Origin: Zygnema cylindricum
Lineage: Eukaryota > Streptophyta > Zygnematophyceae > Zygnematales > Zygnemataceae
Length of the DNA: 50,000 nt
NCBI GenBank assembly: GCA_037447655.1
Contig: JBBHKE010001418.1
Span: 1-50,000 of the forward strand
Direction: 5' to 3'
Below, one piece after another: positions 19,273-29,376 of this stretch; within the stretch, counting starts at the first letter, position 1; each line of letters starts with the position of its first letter. A model generated the notes under the pieces. It was not told the DNA's origin and ran no database searches. It saw only the letters and a program-made list of their open reading frames with translations. The translations under genes were made by a program, and so were the position numbers.

Positions 19273-19753
19273 TGTTACAATTCATTGAAAGAATCGTACG
19301 CACGCGAAATCAGTTTGATTTCGCCAAAGAAAAACTGTACTTTCTTGAATATACCGAAAGTACAGTTACGTGAAAGTTCTATAGGTTTCGCGAAATGAAT
19401 TTGTCTTTTCGTTTCGCGTCTAGAATTGTGTTACGTCTAGTTTAGTACGATAGTACTTTTAGATTTGTCTAATACTTTTGTCTTAGCTTGTCGTTTTGCT
19501 ATGTTTTAGCCCTTAGTGAAATTTAGAGTATTCTAACTTAATCTACGGACAGGTGGCAAATTTCTGGAGGCTTCTTCGCGGCGCACGCTCACACGTGTCA
19601 CGCCATGGCTAGTATTGTATTTAAGGGACACCATGACTGTGTGTTAACTAATCAATGTGAAATTGGAGGATTATATGGAGTAATAGAAGAGATAAAGAAG
19701 AAAGTGTAATTTCAGTTTTTTTTTAAATGTGAGAATTTTCCGAAATGTCTCTG
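19273..19753 (+). repeat. LTR, family B copy 2
   Basis: It starts TGTTACAATTCATTGAAAG and follows 17545-18015 closely to TTTTCCGAAATGTCTC. No RNase H or polypurine tract precedes it, so it is either a 5' LTR belonging to the integrase fragment downstream or a solo LTR. The right end is approximate. Confidence 0.7.
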
Positions 19754-19819
19754 TTGAAAAGAGGTAATTAATAGTTCACTTCCCTATTTAGTTTTGTTTT
19801 AAAGAAAGAGAGGAAGGAT

Positions 19820-19970
19820 CAAAGGCGCGCCATGGCTGCCGCCATGTTTAGAAAGTGGCAGTTTTTGCAATTAAGGGTATTTTGGCTAAAATGATGCTTA
19901 GGTCTAGGTTTGAACCTGTGACCTCTAGATTCTTTATAACCTAACGCCTTAACCATTAAGGCGTTACGAA
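19820..19970 (-). other. tRNA-derived SINE-like element
   Basis: On the minus strand: an A-box region GCCTTAATGGTTAAGGCG (like the tRNA-Leu D arm), then 28 bp further a perfect B box GGTTCAAACC (19916-19907), then ATGGCGGCAGCCATGG. It could be a SINE, but a decayed tRNA gene cannot be excluded; no stable acceptor stem was seen. The CAGTGACTACGAC tail found in the other modules is absent. Confidence 0.5.
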
Positions 19971-20164
19971 ACGATACACCTGACGGGTTTCATAAATATA
20001 TAAACATTAACGAAACAGCTAATTAACAGCAGACTAACCAAAAGGAGCAATTTCTGCATGTACGCGAATCTGAACCGTGTAAAATATGTTTTGATCGAAC
20101 GGCCGGCATTATAGCCGCCACGCGAAGTGAGCTTTTTGGCGGCATACGGAGATAGCGTCACGCG

Positions 20165-20842
20165 GTGCCACGTGGCGCCACATTATTTGATACCGGAGAA
20201 GATGGGAGGAGGAACCATGGCTTCCATCATCTCCGAATATGGGGATGTCATGCTACAGTATATGTCGATCAAGTGAAAAGGAAAGGGAAATTTGCGGCGA
20301 GAAGTTGGCCCGGAATTTTCGTGGGCTATAGTACGAAAGGAAATCTTTATCGTGTATTCGACCCGGTTCGTCGTATTGTGGAAGAATCCCGAAATGTTAA
20401 TTTTCATGAAAACTTGAAATTGGTTATTGAGAAAAAAGCGGAATTGAAGAAGAATCTTGATTTTTATGAGGTAGACGATGTTACCAATTTCCCGGAAGTT
20501 GAGGATTTGGATTCAGATGACGAGGTGGATTCCATTGTCAATATCAAGAAAGGAAAATCAAATGTTGATTCAGAATCGGAGAAATTGGACATTGACATTG
20601 ATGTTCGGAGTAATGTGAGCCGAAATTCCAAAATGTCGACGGAAAGTCAAAAATCTTCGAGTTCAAAATCGAATGTGGACGAGGAGGAGAAGATTGTGGA
20701 ACAAGTTCCGTTCCTTAGACGGAGTACTCGAGAGATTAGAGGAATGAAACCAAATCGACTTTCTTATGACAAGATTGGTGGAGAGAATTCCAATTCCCAT
20801 TATTTCGTCTCCGATGCGAAGGAGACGGAATTCCTTTTATAG
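20165..20842 (+). pseudogene. Copia integrase C-end to pre-RT fragment
   Basis: 225 codons. HHLRIWGCHATVYV, the GIFVGYSTKGNLYRVFDP block and the EESRNVNFHEN segment are the conserved C-terminal part of Ty1/Copia integrase. An acidic, serine-rich linker (EVEDLDSDDEVDS, SSSSKSNVDEEEK) follows, then FLRRSTREIRGMKPNRL, the segment that precedes RT in Copia pol. The catalytic core and the RT are both missing. The first codons do not align well, so the ATG is probably not an original start. It probably belongs with the family B LTRs; that link is inferred from orientation and nearness. Confidence 0.85.
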
Positions 20843-21460
20843 CAATTAATGTGCGGGCCGTGTAGCGCTACACCGCAGAAGCTCACTCAAATTACCTAGA
20901 GGCCAAACAAACTTGCCTTCTCCTAGCCATGATTCATGTGTAGAGGGAGGGATTGAAGCCATGAAGGGTGTGGATGAAAGGATTAGAGAGTAAAAGGTCC
21001 TGATGTAGTGGGAAGTGGGAAATTTGCTAGTGGAGGAGAAGGAAAGTGGAGTACTTTACTTCTTCATAAGCAAAAGAGTCCTAAAATGACCCAAAACTTT
21101 TCAAACCCTAAAATTGTTACCATTAATTTTTTTCAATTTGTTGTTGCAAAATCTATGGTTGAATCTTACCTTTGAGAGCTTTCAATTTTGCTGTTGCAAA
21201 ATTTGTGGGGAAAGGCTTACCTTTCTCTGTCAATGTTTGGAAAATTGAAAAATTGAATTTGCACTAGCTTACTTTCAATGTATTTTTCAATTCTCAGATT
21301 TTGATATTTTCAACGGATTTGTTTACGAGAAGAAGTTTTGGATTGAAGCAATCTGAGGGCTTCAAATCTGCAACAGTTTTTTTTAGGAAATTATATTATA
21401 TCTTTCTTTTTGCTTGATTTCATTATGTGATAATGGCAAATTTTGCATAGAAACGTGAAA
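20843..21460 (+). other. Probable leader region of the decayed Gypsy element, no gene
   Basis: It contains a short palindrome (GTGTAGCGCTACAC, 20860-20873) and repeated CAATTTTGCTGTTGCAAAAT-like words. No LTR partner or primer site was recognised. Assigned only by position before gag. Confidence 0.3.
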
Positions 21461-23669
21461 TGGAGAATACCTTTAATGTGTTGAAGAAGCGTACTGTGAA
21501 ATTGGTCAAAAGATTTACTAATCATGCTGCTGTTGTGGATGAAACAATTTCCGAATTGAAAAGTGAATTGAAATTTGTTAAAGAATATGGAAATGTTTGA
21601 AATGGGAAATTGGAACAACCCATTAACTTAATTCAAACCAAGAATGATGTTAATGACCAAAAGGCTGAGAGTAGTAAAACGAATGCCAGTTTTAGTTAGG
21701 ATGATCATGATAGACCTAAGAAGAAAAGAGATCTGAAACTGTCTATTAGTGAGGCACCATCCTTTGATGGTAAGAAGATTGATGAGTTGGATGCTTAGAT
21801 TTTTCATATAAAGTATTATTTGGAATGTAGAAATTGTGATCGTGATGATTAATCTTCTTTTTTCTATTAGCTATCTGAAAGGTGATGCTCAAATTTGGTT
21901 TTACACTTAAAAAAGGTTATTGGGAAGCTTTTAAATCCGCGATCAAATCGCGTTTCTTGTCTGTCCTTTTCAAATCCAGAATGGAAGAAAATTGGCTGAA
22001 CTGTAAGCAGACTGGATCTGTGATGGATTATATTGTTGAATTTGACTCATTTAGCATTCATGTCATAGTTTTGACTGATAAAATGGCTAAGTTGCATTTC
22101 TTGAACTATTTGAATCCTATACCGAAATCAGAATTAAAACATCAAAAATTTAATAATTTGAAGGAATTACAAGATAAAGTCATTAGAATTAAAGGATCAG
22201 TTGGGGTATAATAAGGAAACTCGATCACTCAAGGGTAATTTGAATGAGGTATCAGAGTGGGATGAGGAGAAATTTGTGCACGAGGGTCTGAATGCAAGTT
22301 TGGTGGATAAGCAAAATATCTTTAGGGGAAATCAAAGAGGTGGACAGAGTGTTAATGCAGGAAACATTTTTAACAATAGAGGGGGATACATTAAGAGTCC
22401 TAAACCAAGCATTAATACTCAAAAGCCTAACCTTACCATACCCACATGCACTATCAATCAGAAAAGGGGTCAAAGGGCATTTGAGGGTGCACATGAAAAA
22501 GAATAATTGTGTATAACTGTGGAGAGGAGGGACATTTCATTAGGGAGTGCACAAAACCCAAAAAGCAAGTCACTTGTTTCAAATGCTGAGGTCAAGATCA
22601 TTACGCTAAGGATTGTATAAATAAAGATTCGTTCAAAAAAGGTTGATGTCAATGAAGGACTCCATGAAGATATTGCATTATACCTAGCTGAGCAGGAAGC
22701 TCAAAAGGTGAGAAATGGAAAGGACTAAGTGAAAGTCCTTCATTGAGTCAACCGGATTCAAAAGTTAATGAGTTAACTTAGAAGGGCAAGTTAATGAATG
22801 GAAAAGCTAGGATAGCTGAATCTATTATGTTTTTCACAACACTATATACTTTGAAGAATCTTACTATGAAATTTTGAAATTTTTAACAATATAACTATGT
22901 TAGAACAGTTAAGTTACGATGACACTAGATATAGTTTAATTAGATTCGAGTCTTTAGTGGAAGGAAAATAGTTAAAGGTAATGGTTGCTTCAGGTGCTAC
23001 ACATAATTTTGTAGAGGAAAATAAAATTCCTACTGTCATAAGGGAAAGGCCTTTGCATGTTCAAATGGCAAATGGTATCAAGTCCACATTAGATTTAAAA
23101 ACTGACACAATAGAAGTTGATATCCAGGGTCATAAAATCAAAGTCGTGTGTGAAATAATGAATTTAGGTAGTGAGGAGCAAATACTAAGAAAGCCTTGGT
23201 TAACTGAACATAATCCTCAAATTAATTGGGAAATTAACACCTTAAAAGTGAAGTAAGAAAATGGTTGGAAGGTTTTGTAAGCATTATCATCTAAAAAATT
23301 GCATAGAAATCATATAAATAACTTAAACAGATTGGGAGTGGAGGGTTTGATTTCTGCTAAGCAATTTAAAGAGCACTTAAAAGATAAAATAAATCATGCT
23401 TTCTTGTTATTAGTAACTCTAGCAGTTACTAATAAAGGGGGGTGAAAAATCACTAACATTGATGTCATCCCTAAATCAAACATCACTAAAACTCTTGAAA
23501 AACTCAAATCTGACTTTGTAACTGATATTAATACATCTGATGTTGTGGTTAAAGATTTGATTTTTGAATTTCGAGATGTTTTCCAAGGTGATTTACCTTC
23601 ACGAAGGCCAACTTCCCGAGATGTGGAACATGTTATTATCCTTAAACCTGGATGTAATCCTCCTAAAAA
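21461..23669 (+). pseudogene. Decayed Ty3/Gypsy element: gag, protease, start of RT
   Basis: Gag begins near 21461 (MENTFNVLKKR) and is broken by several stops and frameshifts. The retrotransposon Gag core is visible at about 21750-22200 (APSFDGKKIDELDA, YLKGDAQIWF, then the SRFLSVLFKSRMEENWLNCK region). Two zinc knuckles follow: NCGEEGHFIREC near 22520-22556 with its first cysteine lost, and CFKC-stop-GQDHYAKDC near 22579-22617. The protease (about 22970-23255) reads VASGATHNFVEE, so the catalytic D of the DSGA motif is replaced by A. The N-end of RT (EFRDVFQGDLPSRRP, VIILKPGCNPP, about 23565-23665) is where the element stops. It has the opposite strand and a different sequence from the methyltransferase-bearing Gypsy element, and is non-functional. 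Confidence 0.85.
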
Positions 23670-23688
23670 CGCCTATTTTTGAACTACG
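23670..23688. mobile_element. End remnant of a hAT-type MITE
   Basis: CGCCTATTTTTGAACTACG matches the terminal CGCCTACTTTTGAACTATG of the copy at 12017-12379 at 17 of 19 bases. It lies exactly where the Gypsy RT similarity ends, so it probably marks a breakpoint. Only one end is present. Confidence 0.5.
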
Positions 23689-24133
23689 GTGGAAACTCAT
23701 CCCGACCGTCTACCTTACAGGCGGGCAATCATAATAAACGACGTTTTTCGGCATCTGTTTGGGCTTTTTCTGTTCTGTTTGCGTCTTTTACATTTTGTTT
23801 TGGTTGCATTTTTTATTATAAAATATTTTATATAAAATATATATTATATTTTATTTTTCCTCTTTTATATTTGTAAAAATTGGGTCTTTTGTTTGCGCTG
23901 TTGTCAACGTTTCTATAATGTTGTTTATTTTACCCCTATTTAAGATGGTTATATAAAAGATGGTTTTACCATGGCTATTTTGTTAGGATTATTGGAAGAA
24001 TCGGCGGATGAGATGTGGAGAATCGGTCGTCTGCGGATTTATTAATGTTTTGGCTCGCGTGGCGCGATTCGATTTTGAGTATGGTTTCGCAATTTGTATC
24101 GAAGTACCTTTGGTTTGTTTAATGTACGGCGGT
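23689..24133. other. No gene recognised
   Basis: AT-rich, with a TATA/ATAT run near 23815-23860. It lies where the 3' LTR of the large Gypsy element would be expected, but it does not resemble the family D LTR. Confidence 0.45.
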
Positions 24134-24159
24134 TCAGTACCATCCGGTACATAGATGAT

Positions 24160-24879
24160 TTATGTATGACGGTTCAATTTGGTCTTGTCTTGAACGGTGA
24201 CTATGATATTTAGTGCGCTGTACATGTCTAGTTTGTTTTTGTGCATGTCTCTCTGTTTCGGCGCTGTCTGTACGCACCTTTCGGCCAAACCGTTGGCTTG
24301 AGGGTGGTCGCGACTGGTAAGTCGATGGTCGATGAGGCATTTCTCCAAAAGATTTGTAAATTCTCCGGCGAATCTTGATCCCTGGTCTGTCAGAACCTCT
24401 GCTGGCGCTCCAAATTGTGACAGGACCCTCTGCAAGAAAGCGTCGGCAATGGACTTGGACTCCTTTCGGGGAAGAACCACAAGCTCTATCCATTTTGAGA
24501 AATGTTCAATCATTACCAAGACAAAACGATTCCCACGTCTGGTGGTCGGAAGGGGTCCCAAAAGATCCAAAGACCACCGATAAAACATCCCCAAGATAGG
24601 GAGTGAATGCAGCTCAGTCCAGCCCTTTTTTTCAAAGGAGGCCTTAACTCGATCGCAGGAAGAGCAAGTCTATACGGTTCGGTTGACTTGGGCCCGCAAC
24701 TCGTGCCACCAATAAGAGCCTGTAACTAGGGAAGTGGTCCGCTTCTGCCCGAAGTGTCCACATTGCTTGTGGATAGTAGTAATCAGAGTTTCTCCATCTG
24801 ATGGAGGAGGAACCACTTTCCTCGTACCGTCTGACCATTTCCGCAGGAGAACACCTTGGTCCCATTCATACCCCGCCAT
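24160..24879 (-). pseudogene. Gypsy integrase remnant
   Basis: The zinc-binding part (24879 to about 24630) shows HKQCGHFGQKR, SYWWHEL and, after a stop codon, TCSSCDRVKA, giving the HHCC pattern. The core (24594-24160) shows the catalytic residues: D in SLDLLGPLP, D in VLTDQGSRF, and E in HPQANGLAERCVQT. Both parts are in one frame, shifted relative to RNase H, so a frameshift lies between about 24880 and 25007. After LAERCVQT the match to integrase fades and no chromodomain is seen. Integrase would insert the cDNA into host DNA; this copy is broken. Confidence 0.88.
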
Positions 24880-25006
24880 CCGGGTCTAAATTCGGGATAA
24901 TTGAACTCCAACCAAATGGGGAAGAGGCAATCCCTGCTAGATGGATTGGAGAGCCTCGGAGTCGTTCTAGATGTCTTTCTGTCCGGCTCCTATGGGTGCC
25001 TGCCCC

Positions 25007-26812
25007 TCAACGTCTTCTACAAAAGTGGACAAGCCCCCCCCCAGATGGAGGAAGCCAAATTAAGGCGGAGGATGCTCGAATGTGTCCCAAACTGATTTCC
25101 AGGTCTTCGTCATGCGGGGCCCCGGTGGAATCCAGTGTAGAAGGATCAGGGTTTTGGCTAAGTCTGTCGGCATTCCCATGGATTTGCCCTGTCCGGTGAA
25201 TAATGCTGCAATCATATTCTTGCAGAATAAGCACCCATCTGGCGAGTTTGCCGGTCAACTTACTATTCTCCATGATCCATTTCAAGGGCTGGTGGTCAGT
25301 TATCAGTGTGAAATGGACCCCATAGAAATAAGGCCTTAAATGCTGGATGGCCCACACAGCTGCCAAATGCTCCCCATGGGAACTGCTATAATTCCCCTCT
25401 ACTCGGTTGTTGCTCCGACTCGCATAAGCTACCACATACTCAGCTCCGGCGTCGTCAACTTGAGCCAAAACCGCTCCCAATCCAAGCCTGCTCCAATCAG
25501 TGTAAAGAAGGAAAGGTCTCTAATGATCAGGCATTCGGAGCACTAGGTGTTGCTTCAGGGCATCTTTCAAGAACTGGAAAGCGATCTGCTGTTCCTTGGC
25601 CCACAACTATTCTTGATCTTTCCGCAATAGCTTATTTAGGGGTTGGGCATGACTACTGAACTCAGGAATAAACTTGCGATAGTAGTTGGCCAGGCCGAGA
25701 AAGGTGCGCAAGGCAGAAATGTCCTGCGAGGGAGGAGGAGCGTAAAGGGCTGCAACCTTAACCATATGGGGACCAACTGTCCCAGGAGTCACCTCATGTC
25801 CGAGGTATATAATTTCCTGCACCCCAAAATTACCCTTGCCCGAGTGACATTTCAAGCCCGCTGCTTGAAGAGCCTGGAGAACGATCTGGATATACTCCAG
25901 TTGTTTTTCAAAGGTCTTAGAGAATATTATCACATCGTCGATTTAGCACCGGGCACAATCGATTCCTCGGAGCGCTTCGTCCATGACCCGTTGGAACTTG
26001 GATGGTACATTCTTCAGTCCGAAGGGCATATAAATCCACTCATAAAGTCTGGATCCGGCCGAGAATGTTGTTCTCTCTCGGTGTTTTGGTTCCATGGCAA
26101 TCTGGTGGAATCCATTCTTCTTATCCAGTGTGGAGAAGATGGTGGCACCTGCAAGAGAGTCGAATATCTCTTCCTGGGTTGGCTTTTGATAACGGTCAGG
26201 AATGGTGGCCGTGTTCAGCATGCGGTAATCCCCACACATTCGGAAATCTACAGTTTTCCCAAATGAGTCCTTCTTTGGAGGGAGAACTGTGGGGGAAGCA
26301 AACCCATAGAGTCTTGTGCTTTCCTGAACCAACCCGGCGTCTACCAAAGTTTGGACCTTTGCGGTGATAAACTCCATCTCCTTGAAGTTGGGAGGATATT
26401 GTTTCTGCCAAACAGTTGCGGTTTCGTCGAGCAAGTCAATACGAAAGGGGGTTCCTTTGTATATTCGGACATCAGTTTCTGACCAGGAGAAAACCTGATT
26501 GTTTTCGGCCAAGAGTTCCGTTAGCTGGTCTTTCTGCCGAGGGTCTAGCCGCTCCCCCAAAATCCAGTCCATCTTTACCAGCTCAACTGTGACCCAAGCT
26601 TCCGGTGGTCTCCCCCAGAGATCGATGTCGAATTCTAGCCCAATCGGTGGATCCGCCTCTACTCCTCCGGATAATACTTTACTGCTGACAACTTTCGCTA
26701 AGCTGTCCCTTTCTGAAATACCGTTCCCCCCCACTAAAGAAACTCCTGGGTGTAGAATTTTTATCCTCTGTCTCCCCCCATCAAGCTGCAAATTGGCTTG
26801 TATTGACAACAA
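25007..26812 (-). pseudogene. Gypsy reverse transcriptase and RNase H remnant
   Basis: One frame with in-frame stops at about 25943, 25607 and 25520. RT landmarks: LVDAGLVQESTRLYGFASP, FRMCGDYRMLN, IFSTLDKKNGFHQI (catalytic D) and YMPFGLKNVPSKFQ. The next catalytic box reads stop-IDD: the tyrosine codon of YIDD has become TAA (25945-25943). Then IIFSKTFEKQLEY, LGHEVTPGTVGPH and LGLANYYRKFI. RNase H shows LLYTDWSRLGLGAVLAQ (first D), HGEHLAAVWAIQHLRPY (E) and LITDHQPLKWI (D). The frame is the same as methyltransferase motifs IV to X upstream, so RT and methyltransferase were one polyprotein. Confidence 0.93.
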
Positions 26813-26821
26813 TTTTGGAGC

Positions 26822-27852
26822 TTAAAGGTATCTTTTGCGGGAATCTGGAAAATGGAGACTGGAATATGCAAGAGCATGTTTTGTAACCCATGTAATGGTA
26901 TTCAAATCCATGCCTTGACCCATTAAGAAACATCTTTGCAGGTTTGAAATACCTGGTGCGGCCGTGGTTCCCGGATGGAATCCCATGGTTTGTTCTCGTT
27001 CTGAAATTGTTGGTGTCGTCAAAATTCCGGCCTTGCTGTCAAAAATCATCCCAGCTGCTCCTTTTTTGTAGGCATGACTGTGAGGAAAAGAGACCAACGT
27101 GGGGAGGGCTCGGCGAGGAGTTCTAGGTGTGTTGCATTGGAAGAAAGGAGGATGATCCAGTTTGGTTACGGGTGTGGCTAGTCTCCCTTCTCCAAGTATT
27201 TGCTGGACTATAGTCTGAGGTTTGAGGGTCTGTTTCTCCATTAGTTGCCGGAGGACCAGAAGCGGGATCATATTGGTTCAATATGCCCGGAGTCTGTGTG
27301 CTTGAGATCCCATCTAAGCAGCGTCAAAAACCAAAGGAGCTCCCAAAGTCCGGGTTACTTGTTTCCAGCTGTCTGCAACCTGTTTTCGTTTATCATCCCT
27401 CGGGTGGACGTTCTCCAGGATGTACCCCACTGGTGTGTTATGGAGCTGCTGAATCCACGATATTAATGTAATCCTTTGGTAGAAGGTGCCACTCCTGCGG
27501 TCTTGATGCCCTATTCTTTGTCTTGCGATGGAGTATCCTTGACAAAGCCATCCCGCCACAACCAGATCTATTCTGCCCAGACTTGCTAAACGGGGTGCCA
27601 TAATGTTATCCACGTTCTGGGAAAGACTCGGGTGAGCTTTGGAAATGGAAGACACTGGAAGCTGCTGAGGATATAGGCGGTGCAGCTAATGAAGGAGATG
27701 TTCGCTGACAGCTCGTGTTTCCCGTGAAATCTCCACTGTTGTATATGATTCACCCGATATCCTGCTTTCAAAACCGCTTCCATATCGGAACTGATTCGTG
27801 AAAATAAAGATAAAATCCGAAGTCCGGTGTCGGGGACTATCAATGACACCAC
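26822..27852 (-). pseudogene. C5-cytosine DNA methyltransferase domain inside Gypsy pol
   Basis: About 340 codons between protease and RT. Motifs in canonical order: I (GLRILSLFSRISSD, cofactor binding, near 27830-27780), IV (DLVVAGWLCQGYS, with the catalytic Cys, near 27560), VI (YILENV, near 27420), an HRLRAY-stop-TN box (near 27285), a target-recognition-like RALPTLVSFPHSHAYKKGAAG (about 27130-27060), IX (SEREQTMGF, near 27000) and X (LQRCFLMGQGMDLNTITW, near 26900). Such enzymes move a methyl group from S-adenosylmethionine to cytosine in DNA. Odd points: the proline of the PC pair is leucine; one frameshift near 27690; stops at 27314, 27278 and 26822. Motif I shares the frame of the protease, motifs IV-X that of RT. 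The order I to X excludes a DRM-type rearranged enzyme. A host gene origin is inferred. Confidence 0.9.
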
Positions 27853-28212
27853 TTATCGATTGAAGTCCTTGTCACCAGGCTGGGTTGGGAAAACAATTGA
27901 CTGGGTTGTCGAATCTGTTTTTGGTAATAATAATAAGGCTGAAAATGCCTGATCTACTCTTTGCCGGAGTTTTGTTATCTGCATTAATCTATTTGTGTAT
28001 TCCCCTTCCCACCGCTTGGAAATTGGGAATTGCTAAATGTCTCCTGCGATATCTGTTGAACTGTCAAACAGCTCTGCCGGAGAGGATGTAGAATACACTG
28101 GGTAACAACCAAACACAGGAACATTAGTCTTCCCCCGGTTCAATAAATCCAAAGGAACCACAACTTTGGTTCCTTCGGGATTTCCGGGGTCCCGAACTGT
28201 ACATTGCTCTTT
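27853..28212 (-). pseudogene. Linker between protease and methyltransferase
   Basis: It stays in the protease frame, with stops at 28213 and 27853 and one between. It encodes TKVVVPLDLLNRGKTNVPVF, then the CYPVYSTSSPAEL and KRWEGEYTNRLMQ segments. No domain is recognised. It contains the left edge (28068) of the 826-bp tandem duplication. Confidence 0.55.
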
Positions 28213-28686
28213 CTAAACACTTAAACTCATATTCATCCGGGTCCAAGTAGCCATTCCCAACAGGATTTCAAACTGATTCCCTTCTACCACTAAGAAAGGA
28301 AGTTCAATTTTCACCTTCTGTCCAGCATCGTCGGAGAATTCAATGTTCATGGCTTTGATGATTCCATGGACTGGCTGACTGCCGCTGCTTACCGTGCTTA
28401 AGCAGATGTTACTTGGGCAGATTTGGGGTCTGAGTTCACCCGACATTTTGTGCAATACTGAGGTGGTGACAAGGTTTGGAAGTGCTCCGGTGTCGACCAC
28501 AACGTCTTGGTACCCGCCGTACCCATTAAGTTTGAAGTTGCTTGTCCGGTTCAGAATGAGGGCTACGAACAAGGTTTTGTAGTCCCTATCCACTATAAGG
28601 GTTTTAGGCTCTGTAGACAAATATACCGCCGTGGGTGGTGTTGCCTTGTTGACTTTGTCCTTGCCAGAATGAATTTCTTCTTCCAA
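28213..28686 (-). pseudogene. Gypsy retropepsin-like protease, copy next to the methyltransferase
   Basis: 157 codons open. The active-site box reads VVVDTGALPNLVT (DTG, as in retropepsins), followed by ICLSTVSSGSQPVHGIIKAM and the hydrophobic C-end FEILLGMATWTRMNMSL, which corresponds to the ILG motif of retroviral-type proteases. It would cut the polyprotein as a dimer. A TAG at 28213 replaces a codon that is TGG in the tandem copy, a G-to-A change on the coding strand. The domain itself looks complete although the polyprotein around it is broken. Confidence 0.85.
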
Positions 28687-28873
28687 GGCTTAAATGAGGA
28701 TATGTTCGAGCAGATTATGGGAGGAAGCGAGGGTCTTAACATGAGTCAAGGCATATGGCATAAGGTGTCGGACTAGCATGACAGCAAGCTTTGAGGAAGG
28801 GAGTGGGGCTCTCGAGGATGAAGACAACGTATCTGGTTCCTCATCTTGTTTGTTCCCCTCATTGTAATCACTT

Positions 28874-29326
28874 TCACAACCCGAATCGGGCATACAGCTC
28901 TGCCGGAGAGGATGTAGAATACACTGGGTAACAGCCAAACATAGGAACATTAGTCTTCCCCCGGTTCCATAAATCCAAAGGAACCACAACTTTGGTTCCT
29001 TCGAGATTTCCGGGGTCCCGAACTGTACATTGCTCTTTCCAAACACTTAAACTCATATTCATCCGGGTCCAAGTAGCCATCCCCAACAGGATTTCAAACT
29101 GATTCCCTTCTACCACTAAGAAAGGAAGTTCAATTTTCACCTTCTATCCAGCATCAACGGAGAATTTAATGTTCATGGCTTTGATGATTTCATGGACTGG
29201 CAGACTGCCGCTGCTTACCGTGCTTAAGCAGATGTTACTTGGGCTGATTTGGGGCCTGAGTTCTTCTGGCATTTTCTGTAGTGCGGAAGTGGTAATAAGG
29301 TTGGGAAGTGCTCCGGTGTCGGCCAT
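28874..29326 (-). pseudogene. Second copy of the Gypsy protease
   Basis: It repeats the protease with ADTGALPNLITTS, ICLSTVSSGSLPVHEIIKAM and FEILLGMATWTRMNMSL, broken by one in-frame stop near 29141-29143. The W-K-E codons after the domain are intact and the frame continues through KVVVPLDLWNRGKTNVPMF until it meets the duplication joint. It arose by the 826-bp tandem duplication. Confidence 0.85.
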
Positions 29327-29376
29327 TGCGTCCTAGTACCCGCCGTACCCGTTAAGTTTGAAATACCCTGTCCGGT

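Noticed and set aside
19896-19970. Functional tRNA gene
   Set aside because: A and B boxes are good, but no matching acceptor stem was seen and the sequence joins a SINE-like body.
25643-26266. 207-codon plus-strand frame opposite the Gypsy RT
   Set aside because: The minus strand carries clear RT motifs; the plus-strand product has none.
27314-27852. Methyltransferase as a nested host gene fragment
   Set aside because: Its two parts share reading frames with the protease on one side and RT on the other, and no target duplication or intron structure separates it from pol.
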